Of a stretch of DNA of 29,804 nucleotides, positions 7,248 through 14,561 are shown piece after piece (positions within the stretch are counted from its first letter, which is position 1; each line of letters begins with the position of its first letter). The stretch comes from Bacillota bacterium (GTDB lineage Bacteria > Bacillota > Clostridia > Lachnospirales > Lachnospiraceae): positions 1 through 29,804 of the forward strand of contig JAEWSD010000145.1 of NCBI GenBank assembly GCA_023398615.1, written 5' to 3'. The notes below the pieces were generated by a model. That model had not been told where the DNA came from and searched no databases. It worked only from the letters and a program-made list of their open reading frames with translations. A program made the translations under genes and the position numbers.

Positions 7248-7931
7248 ATGGTAATCAGTATTATAAACGGCAGTCCCAGAACAAATGGCACTACTGCTAA
7301 GATATTAAGGAAGATGAAACATATTCTTGAACAGAAAGACGATGTGGTAATTCAATATTATGACTTGACAAGCTTCAATATAACTATGTGCAAAGGCTGT
7401 ATGAGCTGTTACAAGACCGGAAAATGTGTGATTACGGAGGACCTGGTCGAGGAGACGGCCGATCGAATGAAGCAGTCGGATGCGGTCATTATCGGCTCTC
7501 CTACCTACGGAAGCTATGTTACCAGTTTGCTGAAAGCATTCATGGACCGGGGACATTTTATCGTAGAGCAATCCCTGGCAGGGAAATACGGTTTCTCGGT
7601 AGCCACCTATGAAACCGCCGAAGGGAACAAAGCACTGGCCGCTATCCGGAAGTTTTTCCTTGTATCGGGTGCGTCCAGAAAAGGGAGCATTCTGGTAAAA
7701 ACAGATGTTAAACGTAACGAGCGGAAGGAAAGGGCATTGGAGAAACGAATTGCAAAGAAGACGGAACGGTTTTACCGATGTGTAAGCAGCAGGCAGAAAA
7801 AATCCCTGTTTGAATACATCTTTTCCGATATTATTCTGGTTCTGTTTGTATTCAAACCTGCCTTTTCAAAAAGCAGGGACAGGTATGAAGGAGTCTTTAA
7901 CAGCTGGCGGCAAAAGAATATCATACGATAG
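7248..7931 (+). CDS. Iron-sulfur flavoprotein-like NAD(P)H-dependent oxidoreductase
   Basis: 227-residue flavodoxin-fold protein. The FMN phosphate loop is INGSPRTNGTT (residues 6-16), the second FMN loop is GSPTYGSYVTSLLKAFMDRG. Between them lies a compact cysteine cluster C48-x2-C51-x2-C54-x5-C60, the spacing used by the archaeal/clostridial Isf family to hold a 4Fe-4S cluster near FMN. Such proteins move electrons from NAD(P)H or ferredoxin to unknown acceptors. The last 60 residues are lysine/arginine-rich and contain a hydrophobic stretch (YIFSDIILVLFVF), possibly a membrane contact. I chose ATG 7248 because AAGGAG (7236-7241) stands six bases ahead and the FMN motif starts at once; the frame extends upstream to 7098 without domain content. 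Confidence 0.85.
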   Translation: MVISIINGSPRTNGTTAKILRKMKHILEQKDDVVIQYYDLTSFNITMCKGCMSCYKTGKCVITEDLVEETADRMKQSDAVIIGSPTYGSYVTSLLKAFMDRGHFIVEQSLAGKYGFSVATYETAEGNKALAAIRKFFLVSGASRKGSILVKTDVKRNERKERALEKRIAKKTERFYRCVSSRQKKSLFEYIFSDIILVLFVFKPAFSKSRDRYEGVFNSWRQKNIIR

Positions 7932-7992
7932 ATAATTTTGTGCCGCATTGCGGCATTCGATGAAAATGAGAACAGACAGAACGGAGTCAGTG

Positions 7993-8781
7993 ATGCAGGA
8001 TAAAAAGTCTTTAGATAACATAAAATTATTCGTACTGGATATGGACGGTACATTTTACCTGGGCAACAAAATATTTGACGGGTCGCTGGATTTTCTGCAA
8101 AGGGTAAAGAATACCGGAAGGGAATATCTTTTTTTTACAAATAACTCATCAAAGGCGCCTCAGGATTATATCGGCAAGCTTGCCGGTATGAACTGCCGGA
8201 TTGAACGGAAGGATATCATGACCTCCGGTGATGTTACGATAGAATATCTGAAAAGGCATCATCGGGATGCGTCGGTATATCTGGTGGGGACCAGGGAGCT
8301 TGAACGGAGCTTTAACGAGGCAGGCATCCGCCTGGTGAATTCACAGCCGGACATCGTGGTAATCGGCTTTGATACCTCATTGACCTATGAGAAGCTGGAA
8401 CGGGCCTGTACGTATATTCGAAACGGCGCTGAATTTGTCGCGACCCATCTTGATATCAACTGCCCGACGGAGGAGGGCTTCATACCTGATTGTGGAGCTA
8501 TCTGTGCGGCAGTGGAGCTGTCGACCGGAATCAAACCGGAATTCATGGGAAAGCCGTATGACAGAACGGTTGAAATGATTTCACAAAGGACCGGTTTCGG
8601 AAGGAACGAGATTGCATTTGTCGGAGACCGCCTATATACCGATGTGGCCGCCGGAGTAAAGAACGGAAGTATGGGGATATTGGTATTATCCGGTGAGACA
8701 AAATTAAGTGATGTCGGTAAATCCGAGATGAAACCGGATTTTATATACGCTTCATTGAAGGAATTAGGAGACGTGTTGTAA
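7993..8781 (+). CDS. HAD-IIA family phosphatase (NagD/AraL/p-nitrophenyl phosphatase-like)
   Basis: 262-residue soluble HAD hydrolase, the usual length for subclass IIA. Motif I is LDMDGT with nucleophile D16 and acid D18; motif II is FFTNNSS; motif III/IV are GKPYDRTVE with its lysine and FVGDRLYTDVAAG binding Mg2+. The C2-type cap (about residues 85-185) contains VVIGFDTSLTYEKL and ATHLDINCPTEEGFIPDCGA, typical of NagD-like sugar-phosphate or nucleotide phosphatases. I chose ATG 7993 because GGAG (7983-7986) is six bases upstream and the HAD core begins ten residues later; the frame is open back to a TTG at 7948. It follows the flavoprotein gene by 61 bases and may be cotranscribed. Substrate unknown. 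Confidence 0.9.
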   Translation: MQDKKSLDNIKLFVLDMDGTFYLGNKIFDGSLDFLQRVKNTGREYLFFTNNSSKAPQDYIGKLAGMNCRIERKDIMTSGDVTIEYLKRHHRDASVYLVGTRELERSFNEAGIRLVNSQPDIVVIGFDTSLTYEKLERACTYIRNGAEFVATHLDINCPTEEGFIPDCGAICAAVELSTGIKPEFMGKPYDRTVEMISQRTGFGRNEIAFVGDRLYTDVAAGVKNGSMGILVLSGETKLSDVGKSEMKPDFIYASLKELGDVL

Positions 8782-8837
8782 GATTGGGCGCTCGCTTATT
8801 ATTATAATTAGGATTATATATGATAGGAGGTATGCAG

Positions 8838-9548
8838 TTGAACCTTGAATTCTTAGATGACTTTAACAAGCTATTACATGAGCTGAATATCGTTTCCATC
8901 GCCTTTCGTATGCTGCTGGCGCTGGTGCTTGGAGGTATCCTCGGTTTTGAAAGGGAAAGGAAGAACCGGCCAGCCGGCTTCCGCACTTATATGCTGGTTT
9001 GTGTCGGTGCCGCCCTGGTCATGATAACGAACCAGTATATCTACGAGAACTTCAATGCCTCCAACAGCGATCCGGCCAGGCTTGGGGCGCAGGTAATAAG
9101 CGGTATCGGTTTTCTGGGTGCCGGTACGATCATAGTAACGAAACGAAATCAGATTAAAGGCTTAACGACTGCGGCAGGATTATGGGCCGCCGCCTGCCTG
9201 GGCCTTACGGTGGGGATCGGCTTTTATACCGGGGCAATTATTGGCGGAGCCGGAATCTTTATCGCAATGATAGCCTTGCATAATGTGGATTTGAAGATAC
9301 GAAAGGGCGGGAAATTAATCGATATCTATGTGGAATTCGGCAGTATCACGCATGTTACTTCCTTTATAAGCTTCATCCAGTCAAATAACCTGGAGGTGGA
9401 GGATCTGCTGATGAACAAGGGGCAGATTCCCGGCAATGAGAACGTAGCATTAGTATTAACATTAAAATCAGGTACAAAACAGCAGCATACCGCTATTATC
9501 CAGCTATTGAGCCAGGCCGAGGGAATCCAGTATATTGAAGAGCTGTAG
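8838..9548 (+). CDS. MgtC/SapB family membrane protein
   Basis: 236-residue membrane protein. The N-terminal 130 residues hold the four-helix MgtC core with LALVLGGILGFERERKNRPA, GFRTYMLVCVGAALVM, and GIGFLGAGTII followed by LTTAAGLWAAACLGL, the family signature. The remaining 100 residues form a soluble ACT-like domain. In enterobacteria MgtC controls membrane F-ATPase and magnesium/virulence physiology, but most Gram-positive members are uncharacterised. Start choice: AGGAGG (8825-8830) is seven bases before TTG 8838, and only one base before ATG 8832; an ATG at 8820 would place this Shine-Dalgarno inside the gene. TTG 8838 is preferred but not certain; all three are in frame. It may be cotranscribed with the HAD gene. 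Confidence 0.9.
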   Translation: MNLEFLDDFNKLLHELNIVSIAFRMLLALVLGGILGFERERKNRPAGFRTYMLVCVGAALVMITNQYIYENFNASNSDPARLGAQVISGIGFLGAGTIIVTKRNQIKGLTTAAGLWAAACLGLTVGIGFYTGAIIGGAGIFIAMIALHNVDLKIRKGGKLIDIYVEFGSITHVTSFISFIQSNNLEVEDLLMNKGQIPGNENVALVLTLKSGTKQQHTAIIQLLSQAEGIQYIEEL

Positions 9549-9621
9549 GCTCATTTGCCGGTATCTTCCTGAACCACTCTCAGAGTGTAGCTTACATATA
9601 ATGGTTTCGGAATAAAAATGA

Positions 9622-9650
9622 TTGACAAAATATTAACAATAAATTATAGT
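9622..9650 (+). promoter_or_regulatory. Strong promoter of the AAA-VWA operon
   Basis: TTGACA (9622-9627), 17 bp, TATAGT (9645-9650), 50 bases before the AAA gene. Near-consensus match. Confidence 0.8.
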
Positions 9651-9699
9651 GATGATAACACAGTAAAACATAATATGGAATTATAGAGGGATTAAGATT

Positions 9700-10776
9700 A
9701 TGAAGATTAATGAGGCGAAGGAATGTATTAAGGAATTATATCTGAATACGCGTAATGTGACTGCTCTAATCAGTGAGCGAGGTATCGGCAAAACCTCCGC
9801 ATACAAGCAATGTGCGGAAGAATTGGGGATCGGCTACATAGGGCTGTATGCGGCTGCGATGGAAGGACCTGATTTTATGGGGCTGCCGGATAAGGACAGG
9901 GAAAAGGGAATTACGAGATATCTGGCACCCCAGTTTCTGCCTACGAAGCAGGCTGTCGGGGAAGGTATATATCCTGAGAAAGGCATCCTAGTCCTGGAAG
10001 AGATCAACCGTGTTCCCAGCGATACCGTTTCGGTGCTCTATCCGTTATTGCTGGAAAAGAAGATAAACGGTCATGACATTGCCGAGGGCTGGAGTATCGG
10101 TATTACAATGAATCCGGATACCATGAACTATCTGGTGAATTCCCTGGATGATGCGATGCTTGACCGGTTCATATCCATGGAGATCACGGCAGACATCGAT
10201 GATTATATTGAGTATTCCATAAAAAACAGTCCGAACGATGAGGTGCTGTCCTATCTGAGCGCCTGCCCGGATATGCTGCTGGTTGCCAGAAAGGCAGCGG
10301 ATTCCACCGCTTTGTCGAAATGTCCGACACCCAGAGGCTGGACAAAGGTGCAGGAATTGCTGAACCGGTGCAACCTGGAAGACAGACTCATGCGCGAACT
10401 GGTTGCGGGAATCGTCGGACCGCAGGCCGCCGCCGCATTTTACGGTTACCGGAATAATAGGGATGTTATCCTCCCTTCGGTAAAAAGGATTCTTGAGGAT
10501 TATGAAGGCGCACGGAAAGACATTCGGGGTTTGGCGGCATCCAACCATATTGATATATTGAACTATACATTAAAAAGAGTAGTTGTGAGCTTTACGGATA
10601 ATGAGCTCCATTTAAAGAATATCAATGCATTCCTTAATGATTTGCCGCAGGAACTGCAGATGCTGTTTTTTAAATATCTGACCGCGCAAAGAGAAAAAGA
10701 GCTGGATCTCTTTATGGATTCCCCATTATTTGAAGAAATGGGTGACAGGATGATAGACATGCTTGGGAGAAATTAG
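9700..10776 (+). CDS. MoxR-like AAA+ ATPase
   Basis: 358-residue cytosolic AAA+ protein of the MoxR/AAA_5 type. Walker A is SERGIGKT (residues 25-32, K31), Walker B is ILVLEE (96-101) followed by INRVPS, and the sensor-1 region reads GITMNPD with a downstream DDAMLDRFISMEI, the usual MoxR arginine-finger area. The C-terminal lid includes CPTPRGWTKVQELL. Such ATPases partner with VWA proteins as chaperone-like pairs that insert metals or remodel complexes. AGAGGG lies nine bases before ATG 9700, behind a near-consensus promoter. The VWA gene begins ten bases after its stop, so the two form an operon with the 108-residue protein that follows. Confidence 0.9.
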   Translation: MKINEAKECIKELYLNTRNVTALISERGIGKTSAYKQCAEELGIGYIGLYAAAMEGPDFMGLPDKDREKGITRYLAPQFLPTKQAVGEGIYPEKGILVLEEINRVPSDTVSVLYPLLLEKKINGHDIAEGWSIGITMNPDTMNYLVNSLDDAMLDRFISMEITADIDDYIEYSIKNSPNDEVLSYLSACPDMLLVARKAADSTALSKCPTPRGWTKVQELLNRCNLEDRLMRELVAGIVGPQAAAAFYGYRNNRDVILPSVKRILEDYEGARKDIRGLAASNHIDILNYTLKRVVVSFTDNELHLKNINAFLNDLPQELQMLFFKYLTAQREKELDLFMDSPLFEEMGDRMIDMLGRN

Positions 10777-10786
10777 AGGTAGCCGC

Positions 10787-11917
10787 ATGAATATGAAGGA
10801 AATTGTTATGAGACTGTTGCTTGAGCAGCCGTTCTACGGTTATGTTGCGTCTTCTGTCACATTTACCGAGTCAGACAGTATTGCTGCAATCAAAAGTGCT
10901 TCCATTCCGAGCTTGAAAATACTGTATAATCCGGAATGGTTCAATACGCTGCCGAATGATCATAAAATGGGAGCTGTCATTCACGAGCTTCTGCACATTA
11001 TTCTCCTGCATCCTTTCAGACGTATGAACCGTGAAGCCATACTATGGTCGGTTGCCTGTGATATGGCAGCCAACGAATTGATCTTCGGGCGCTGGCTCCC
11101 TGCGGAGGCTGTCACCGTGTCGGAAATAGAAAAGCGGATCAAGCGCACGATGGAAAGAAAGCGGAATGCGGAGTATTACTACGATATTCTAAGCGATACC
11201 GATGATATGAAAGGGTTTATCGGAATTCAGGGTGATTCCATACTGATTTCTGAGGGCGGCAGGGAACTAATAGCGCAAACGGTACCAGACGAGGCTGCAT
11301 CCGGTATGGAGATTACCGCACTCAAACAGAATCTGGCACAGGCTATTGAGCAGGCGGGCATGGGCGGAGAGCTGCCCGCCGAATTGGAGGACAGCTTAGA
11401 TGATGTATATAGGGAGCTTCGTGTTAACTGGAGAATAATTTTGAAAAGGTTTCTGTCGGGGAGAGGCAAGCTGTTAACCAGAAAATCCTATAAACGGCAG
11501 TCGAGAAGATATGATAATCTGCCCGGTACGAAAAGGACTGTCGGTGTAAATGCATTACTTGCCATAGATGAAAGCGGATCGATATCGGATGCCCTGGTAA
11601 AGGAGTTCTATAAGGAGCTGAAGGAAATCAATAAGATTACCGGAGTATGCATACAGGTAACAAGGTTTGATACGGAATGTACGCCGCCTGTCGGTCTGAA
11701 TAAATTCGTTATAGAAAGCAAAAGGGAAAAAAGAGGCGGAACAAATTTTAAACCGGTTTTTAAGCTGGCGGATGATTTAAAGATTCCGCTGGTTATCATT
11801 TTCACGGACGGTGACGGTGAGGCGCCGGACAGCGTGAATCAGAGCACCTTATGGGTGCTTTCCAAAAACGGAAAGAAACCGGCCGGCTACGGAGCCTTTG
11901 TAACCTTTGAGAGGTAA
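10787..11917 (+). CDS. VWA-like protein with N-terminal metallopeptidase-like domain (DUF2201 type)
   Basis: 376-residue protein in two parts. The N-terminal domain (about 1-135) resembles putative metallopeptidases: HELLH at 66-70 fits HExxH zinc binding, followed by WSVACDMAANELI, which may offer a further ligand. The C-terminal part (about 235-370) is a VWA-like fold with a MIDAS-type DESGSIS, then FDTECTP, and the late FTDGDGEAP. Charged linker 140-235 joins them. It is probably cytosolic (no signal peptide). ATG 10787 is chosen because AGAGG (10775-10779) is seven bases ahead; the frame is open to a TTG at 10763 inside the ATPase gene. Known families of this architecture are always next to a MoxR-like ATPase; the job is undetermined. 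Confidence 0.87.
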   Translation: MNMKEIVMRLLLEQPFYGYVASSVTFTESDSIAAIKSASIPSLKILYNPEWFNTLPNDHKMGAVIHELLHIILLHPFRRMNREAILWSVACDMAANELIFGRWLPAEAVTVSEIEKRIKRTMERKRNAEYYYDILSDTDDMKGFIGIQGDSILISEGGRELIAQTVPDEAASGMEITALKQNLAQAIEQAGMGGELPAELEDSLDDVYRELRVNWRIILKRFLSGRGKLLTRKSYKRQSRRYDNLPGTKRTVGVNALLAIDESGSISDALVKEFYKELKEINKITGVCIQVTRFDTECTPPVGLNKFVIESKREKRGGTNFKPVFKLADDLKIPLVIIFTDGDGEAPDSVNQSTLWVLSKNGKKPAGYGAFVTFER

Positions 11918-11923
11918 ATGAAT

Positions 11924-12250
11924 ATGAGTATGCAGAATGTTTTTATTTCGGGAGGACAATTGTATATTGATAAAAAAGTGTTTATGAAGGAACTCTTGAA
12001 AAGCGGCAGTGATCTGAAAGGGATCGTATTCATAAACGGTGCGGAGGCAAAAGAAATAAAACCTCCTGCCATTACGAAGATCGAAGAATTTGTAAAGGTT
12101 GACTATAATTACTCCACGGGCATTCGCATTGATGAGAATTATCAGGAGCTATTCGACAGACTGAAAGAGAAGTATCAGGATAAAATCCGCGGAAACATAA
12201 CCTTAATGATATCCCTGTTAACTACCTGGTATGTTAACATTGAGCTGTAA
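11924..12250 (+). CDS. Uncharacterised 108-residue protein of the AAA-VWA operon
   Basis: Not recognised. A soluble, mixed alpha/beta protein beginning MSMQNVFISGGQLYIDKKVF, with a central GSDLKGIVFINGAEAK and a conserved-looking acidic/aromatic middle (VDYNYSTGIRIDENYQEL), ending WYVNIEL. No cysteine clusters, no membrane segment. It begins a few bases after the VWA gene stop. GAGG (11911-11914) is nine bases from ATG 11924 but only three from an in-frame ATG at 11918, so the later one is preferred slightly. The position suggests a dedicated partner or substrate of the AAA-VWA pair. Confidence 0.75.
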   Translation: MSMQNVFISGGQLYIDKKVFMKELLKSGSDLKGIVFINGAEAKEIKPPAITKIEEFVKVDYNYSTGIRIDENYQELFDRLKEKYQDKIRGNITLMISLLTTWYVNIEL

Positions 12251-12354
12251 TTGACAGGATTACGAATGAGACGGAAAAGTTTTGGAATACTAGTAATCTG
12301 TAACTCCTAATCTTTACAGAGTACCAGTCGTGAAAAACTAACCGGAGGAATTAT

Positions 12355-12504
12355 ATGTCAGAGAATAGTAAGATGAAAAGCACCAAAAACAATAAAAAGG
12401 AAGACGGCACCTTCCAATCCAAGCACATCAAACACGACCCGCAGGCGGAGAGTGCCAGGGCTGTGTTTGGAAGAAATGACGATAAGTGGCAGAGAAACAG
12501 ATGA
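12355..12504 (+). CDS. Small basic 49-residue protein (possibly CPC_1213 family)
   Basis: Short gene with an excellent GGAGG (12344-12348) six bases before ATG 12355. The product starts MSENSKMKSTKNNKKEDGTF and contains FQSKHIKHDPQAESARAVFG before a charged tail ending KWQRNR. The HIKHDPQAESARAVFG part recalls the small clostridial family labelled CPC_1213, from memory and unverified. Hydrophilic, no membrane segment or signal; probably disordered and cytosolic. A large terminator hairpin follows 32 bases after the stop. Preceding 104 bases hold only a minor inverted repeat (CTGTAA/TTACAG) and no clear promoter. A reverse-strand reading of the same bases is judged a shadow. Confidence 0.72.
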   Translation: MSENSKMKSTKNNKKEDGTFQSKHIKHDPQAESARAVFGRNDDKWQRNR

Positions 12505-12535
12505 CTTTCCAATGATACGGGCAGATTAAAGAAAA

Positions 12536-12618
12536 GGGCTGTTTCAAAACTCATAACTATGCTGAAGTTCTTCAAATTGTTTACTAATTATGAGTTTTTT
12601 GAAACAGCTCCCGTTTTT
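12536..12618 (+). terminator. Large hairpin terminator after the 49-residue protein gene
   Basis: Arms GGGCTGTTTCAAAACTCATAA-like at 12536-12556 and their near-exact complement at 12588-12612 (two extra T and one extra base), a 31-base loop, then GTTTTT. A stem this long is unusual; it may be a mobile palindromic element acting as terminator. Confidence 0.65.
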
Positions 12619-12652
12619 ATGTTTCAGGGATGCCTTGCATAAGTATTTAAGT

Positions 12653-12680
12653 TTGACAGGTCTGTAATCTTTGGTATAAT
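12653..12680 (+). promoter_or_regulatory. Consensus promoter of the rhomboid gene
   Basis: TTGACA (12653-12658), 16 bp, TATAAT (12675-12680), 24 bases before the rhomboid ATG. Both hexamers are perfect. Confidence 0.85.
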
Positions 12681-12704
12681 ATTTAAAAAAAGGAGCTGGA
12701 AGAG

Positions 12705-13292
12705 ATGGAACATAGTAAGAAGATAACAGGCAGGTTTCAATATAATTCCCCGGTTACCCTGACATTTGCTCTCCTGTCATTTGCCGCCCTGATGCTTAAT
12801 TACGGAACGAAAGGTGCATCCAACAGTCTGCTGTTCAGTGTGTACAAATCTTCCTGGGCAAATCCATTTACATACATAAGACTTTTCGGACATGTACTTG
12901 GTCATGCCGGTTGGAGTCATTTCTCGGCTAATATGGTACTTTTTCTGGTACTGGGTCCGCTGCTTGAGGAGAAATACGGGTCAAGGGCGTTTGCTGAGAT
13001 GATTGCAATAACAGCGCTTATATCAGGAATCTTTTATATGGTAATGTATCCGAACAGTGCCTTGCTGGGAGCCAGCGGCATTGTATTTATGATGATTGTA
13101 TTGTCCTCTGCGGCAGGAATGAAGAATGGGAAGATTCCGATTACGCTGCTGCTGGTATTAATCATTTATCTGGGCGGTGAATTCCTTAGCGGCTTCGGTG
13201 CAAGGGACGGAATCGCACATGCCGCACATATCACGGGCGGGCTCTGCGGGACGGCGTTCGGTTTCCTGGCGGTTCGAAAGAAAAACGGATAA
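12705..13292 (+). CDS. Rhomboid family intramembrane serine protease
   Basis: 195-residue polytopic membrane protein with about six helices, the minimal rhomboid core. The catalytic dyad is visible: S124 in GASG (122-125) and H175 in HAAHITGG (172-179). The loop-1 region HVLGHAGWSHFSANM (63-77) carries the conserved H-x-x-x-N pattern (H72, N76) that shapes the oxyanion site. It cleaves membrane-spanning substrates within the bilayer; substrates are not predictable. AGGAG (12691-12695) is nine bases before the ATG, behind a perfect promoter, so it is transcribed alone. No extra cytosolic domain is attached, unlike the TPR-bearing Bacillus rhomboid. Confidence 0.93.
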   Translation: MEHSKKITGRFQYNSPVTLTFALLSFAALMLNYGTKGASNSLLFSVYKSSWANPFTYIRLFGHVLGHAGWSHFSANMVLFLVLGPLLEEKYGSRAFAEMIAITALISGIFYMVMYPNSALLGASGIVFMMIVLSSAAGMKNGKIPITLLLVLIIYLGGEFLSGFGARDGIAHAAHITGGLCGTAFGFLAVRKKNG

Positions 13293-13313
13293 TTATCACT
13301 TCCTTCTTATGTT

Positions 13314-14423
13314 TTACTCATAAATGTTTTCTCCGACCTTACGTAATATTTCCTCCATAGGCTGTGAGCCATCGACTGTAATAACAGGACAAGTGATGCT
13401 TTTCAGCCAATCCATATGCAGAATCTTGCTGCGCTGTTCAAAGCCTGAGGTGTCATATTTTTCTGCCCAGTCGATAAATTCGGCATGATTTTCATACATA
13501 TCACCGCCCGGCAGAATGCGGCTGCCGAAATGGCGGTATTCCCGCTCTTTTAAGCGTTCGACCCTTACAGACGCCGGTGTGTCGATAAAGATAACGAGAT
13601 TAAATTCCGGGATGAATCGGTCGCCCCAGCCGCACAGAGAACCGCTGATCACGCTTTTACCGCTTTTTGCCATAGCATCTGCAAGCAGCTTTTGCCTTTC
13701 TTCCGGTTCCCGCTTAGCGGTGTATGGCGGATTGGTTGGCAGCCAAAAGAAATCATCGGAATCGAAGTGGGTAAACCCGAAGTTCTTGCTGATTGCCCTG
13801 CCGAGCGTTGTTGTGCCGGAACCTGAAGCGCCGAGGATATGAATAACCTTTGTATGCGCTGTCTCGATTTCGGAGTGATAAAATTGCTTGCCTAAATACC
13901 GCCAGGTTAAAGCCTTACGCAAAGCATCTTTGATAAACGCGGCTTTCCCTTCGGTGTAGGAAAGCCGGTCATTCCTGTATTCATTCATTAAACGTAATTT
14001 GACGTTTTCATATTCCCTGGCCGCATCAGGCCGGGCATTCAAATAATCACGGAAATTGATATAATCCTGCCATTCCTTACTTCCGTCCTTAACGACATGG
14101 ATATGATGTGTGCGGGTGTTTTCCTTGTCATTGCCGCAGGAAAAGAACACCTGACAAGGATCGTCATTTTCCGGACGGTGGATTATTCCTTCTGCCTCGA
14201 GTGCGGGTATCATCGGGGCAATATCAAGACTGGTTGCCGCCACGGCAATATCTATGATGGGTTTTGCTTTGATATGTACAATTGAAGTGCTGCCAACATG
14301 TTGAATATTTGTTGCTGCCGCTCCGAAAATACTTTTTAGCTTTTCAATTATCAAAACCGCATTTTCTTCCCATTCTTTTTCATGGTCATGAAGCTCAACG
14401 AGCCCTCGTTTTAATCCGATCAT
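13314..14423 (-). CDS. GrpB family protein fused to an adenylate-kinase-like P-loop domain
   Basis: 369 residues. The N-terminal 170 are a GrpB/UPF0157 domain of the nucleotidyltransferase fold: QHVGSTSIVHIKAKPIIDIA (41-60) has the GSTS and D residues, and THHIHV (105-110) follows. A second domain from about residue 192 is a small kinase: P-loop ILGASGSGTTTLGRA (196-210), then HFDSDDFFWLP, GSLCGWGD and IFIDTPASVRVERLKERE (lid). The P-loop has threonine where lysine is normal (GSGTTT), a variant I have seen in this kinase-like group but which makes classical catalysis doubtful. GrpB and such kinases also occur separately, so this is a natural fusion, perhaps for coenzyme A or nucleotide metabolism (unproven). 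Shine-Dalgarno AAGGATG precedes the start. Confidence 0.85.
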   Translation of the reverse strand: MIGLKRGLVELHDHEKEWEENAVLIIEKLKSIFGAAATNIQHVGSTSIVHIKAKPIIDIAVAATSLDIAPMIPALEAEGIIHRPENDDPCQVFFSCGNDKENTRTHHIHVVKDGSKEWQDYINFRDYLNARPDAAREYENVKLRLMNEYRNDRLSYTEGKAAFIKDALRKALTWRYLGKQFYHSEIETAHTKVIHILGASGSGTTTLGRAISKNFGFTHFDSDDFFWLPTNPPYTAKREPEERQKLLADAMAKSGKSVISGSLCGWGDRFIPEFNLVIFIDTPASVRVERLKEREYRHFGSRILPGGDMYENHAEFIDWAEKYDTSGFEQRSKILHMDWLKSITCPVITVDGSQPMEEILRKVGENIYE

Positions 14424-14472
14424 AATCTCATCCTTCTTAGAAAAATGATATGCTTAAAATTGCCATTATTTG

Positions 14473-14502
14473 ATTATAGCTTGATATTCCGTATAAATGC
14501 AA
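14473..14502 (-). promoter_or_regulatory. Promoter of the GrpB-kinase gene
   Basis: Read on the reverse strand: TTGCAT (14502-14497), 18 bp, TATAAT (14478-14473), 50 bases upstream of the start. Confidence 0.6.
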
Positions 14503-14520
14503 CTATTTTTTTAGTATGTG

Positions 14521-14547
14521 AAAAGGGGCATAAATCTGCCCCCTTTT
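14521..14547 (-). terminator. Terminator of the solute-binding lipoprotein genes
   Basis: AAAAGGGGCA (14521-14530) pairs with TGCCCCCTTTT (14537-14547) with one extra C; on the reverse strand the stem ends in a run of T. It lies 14 bases past the second lipoprotein gene and so closes that transcript. Confidence 0.75.
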
Positions 14548-14561
14548 AAATCTATTATATT

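Noticed and set aside
10045..10548. Reverse 167-codon frame inside the AAA+ gene
   Set aside because: Opposite Walker A/B-containing gene; hydrophilic random sequence with no ribosome site.
12351..12575. Reverse-strand 74-codon frame over the 49-residue protein gene
   Set aside because: No ribosome site, and it crosses the terminator arm; the forward gene has an ideal Shine-Dalgarno.
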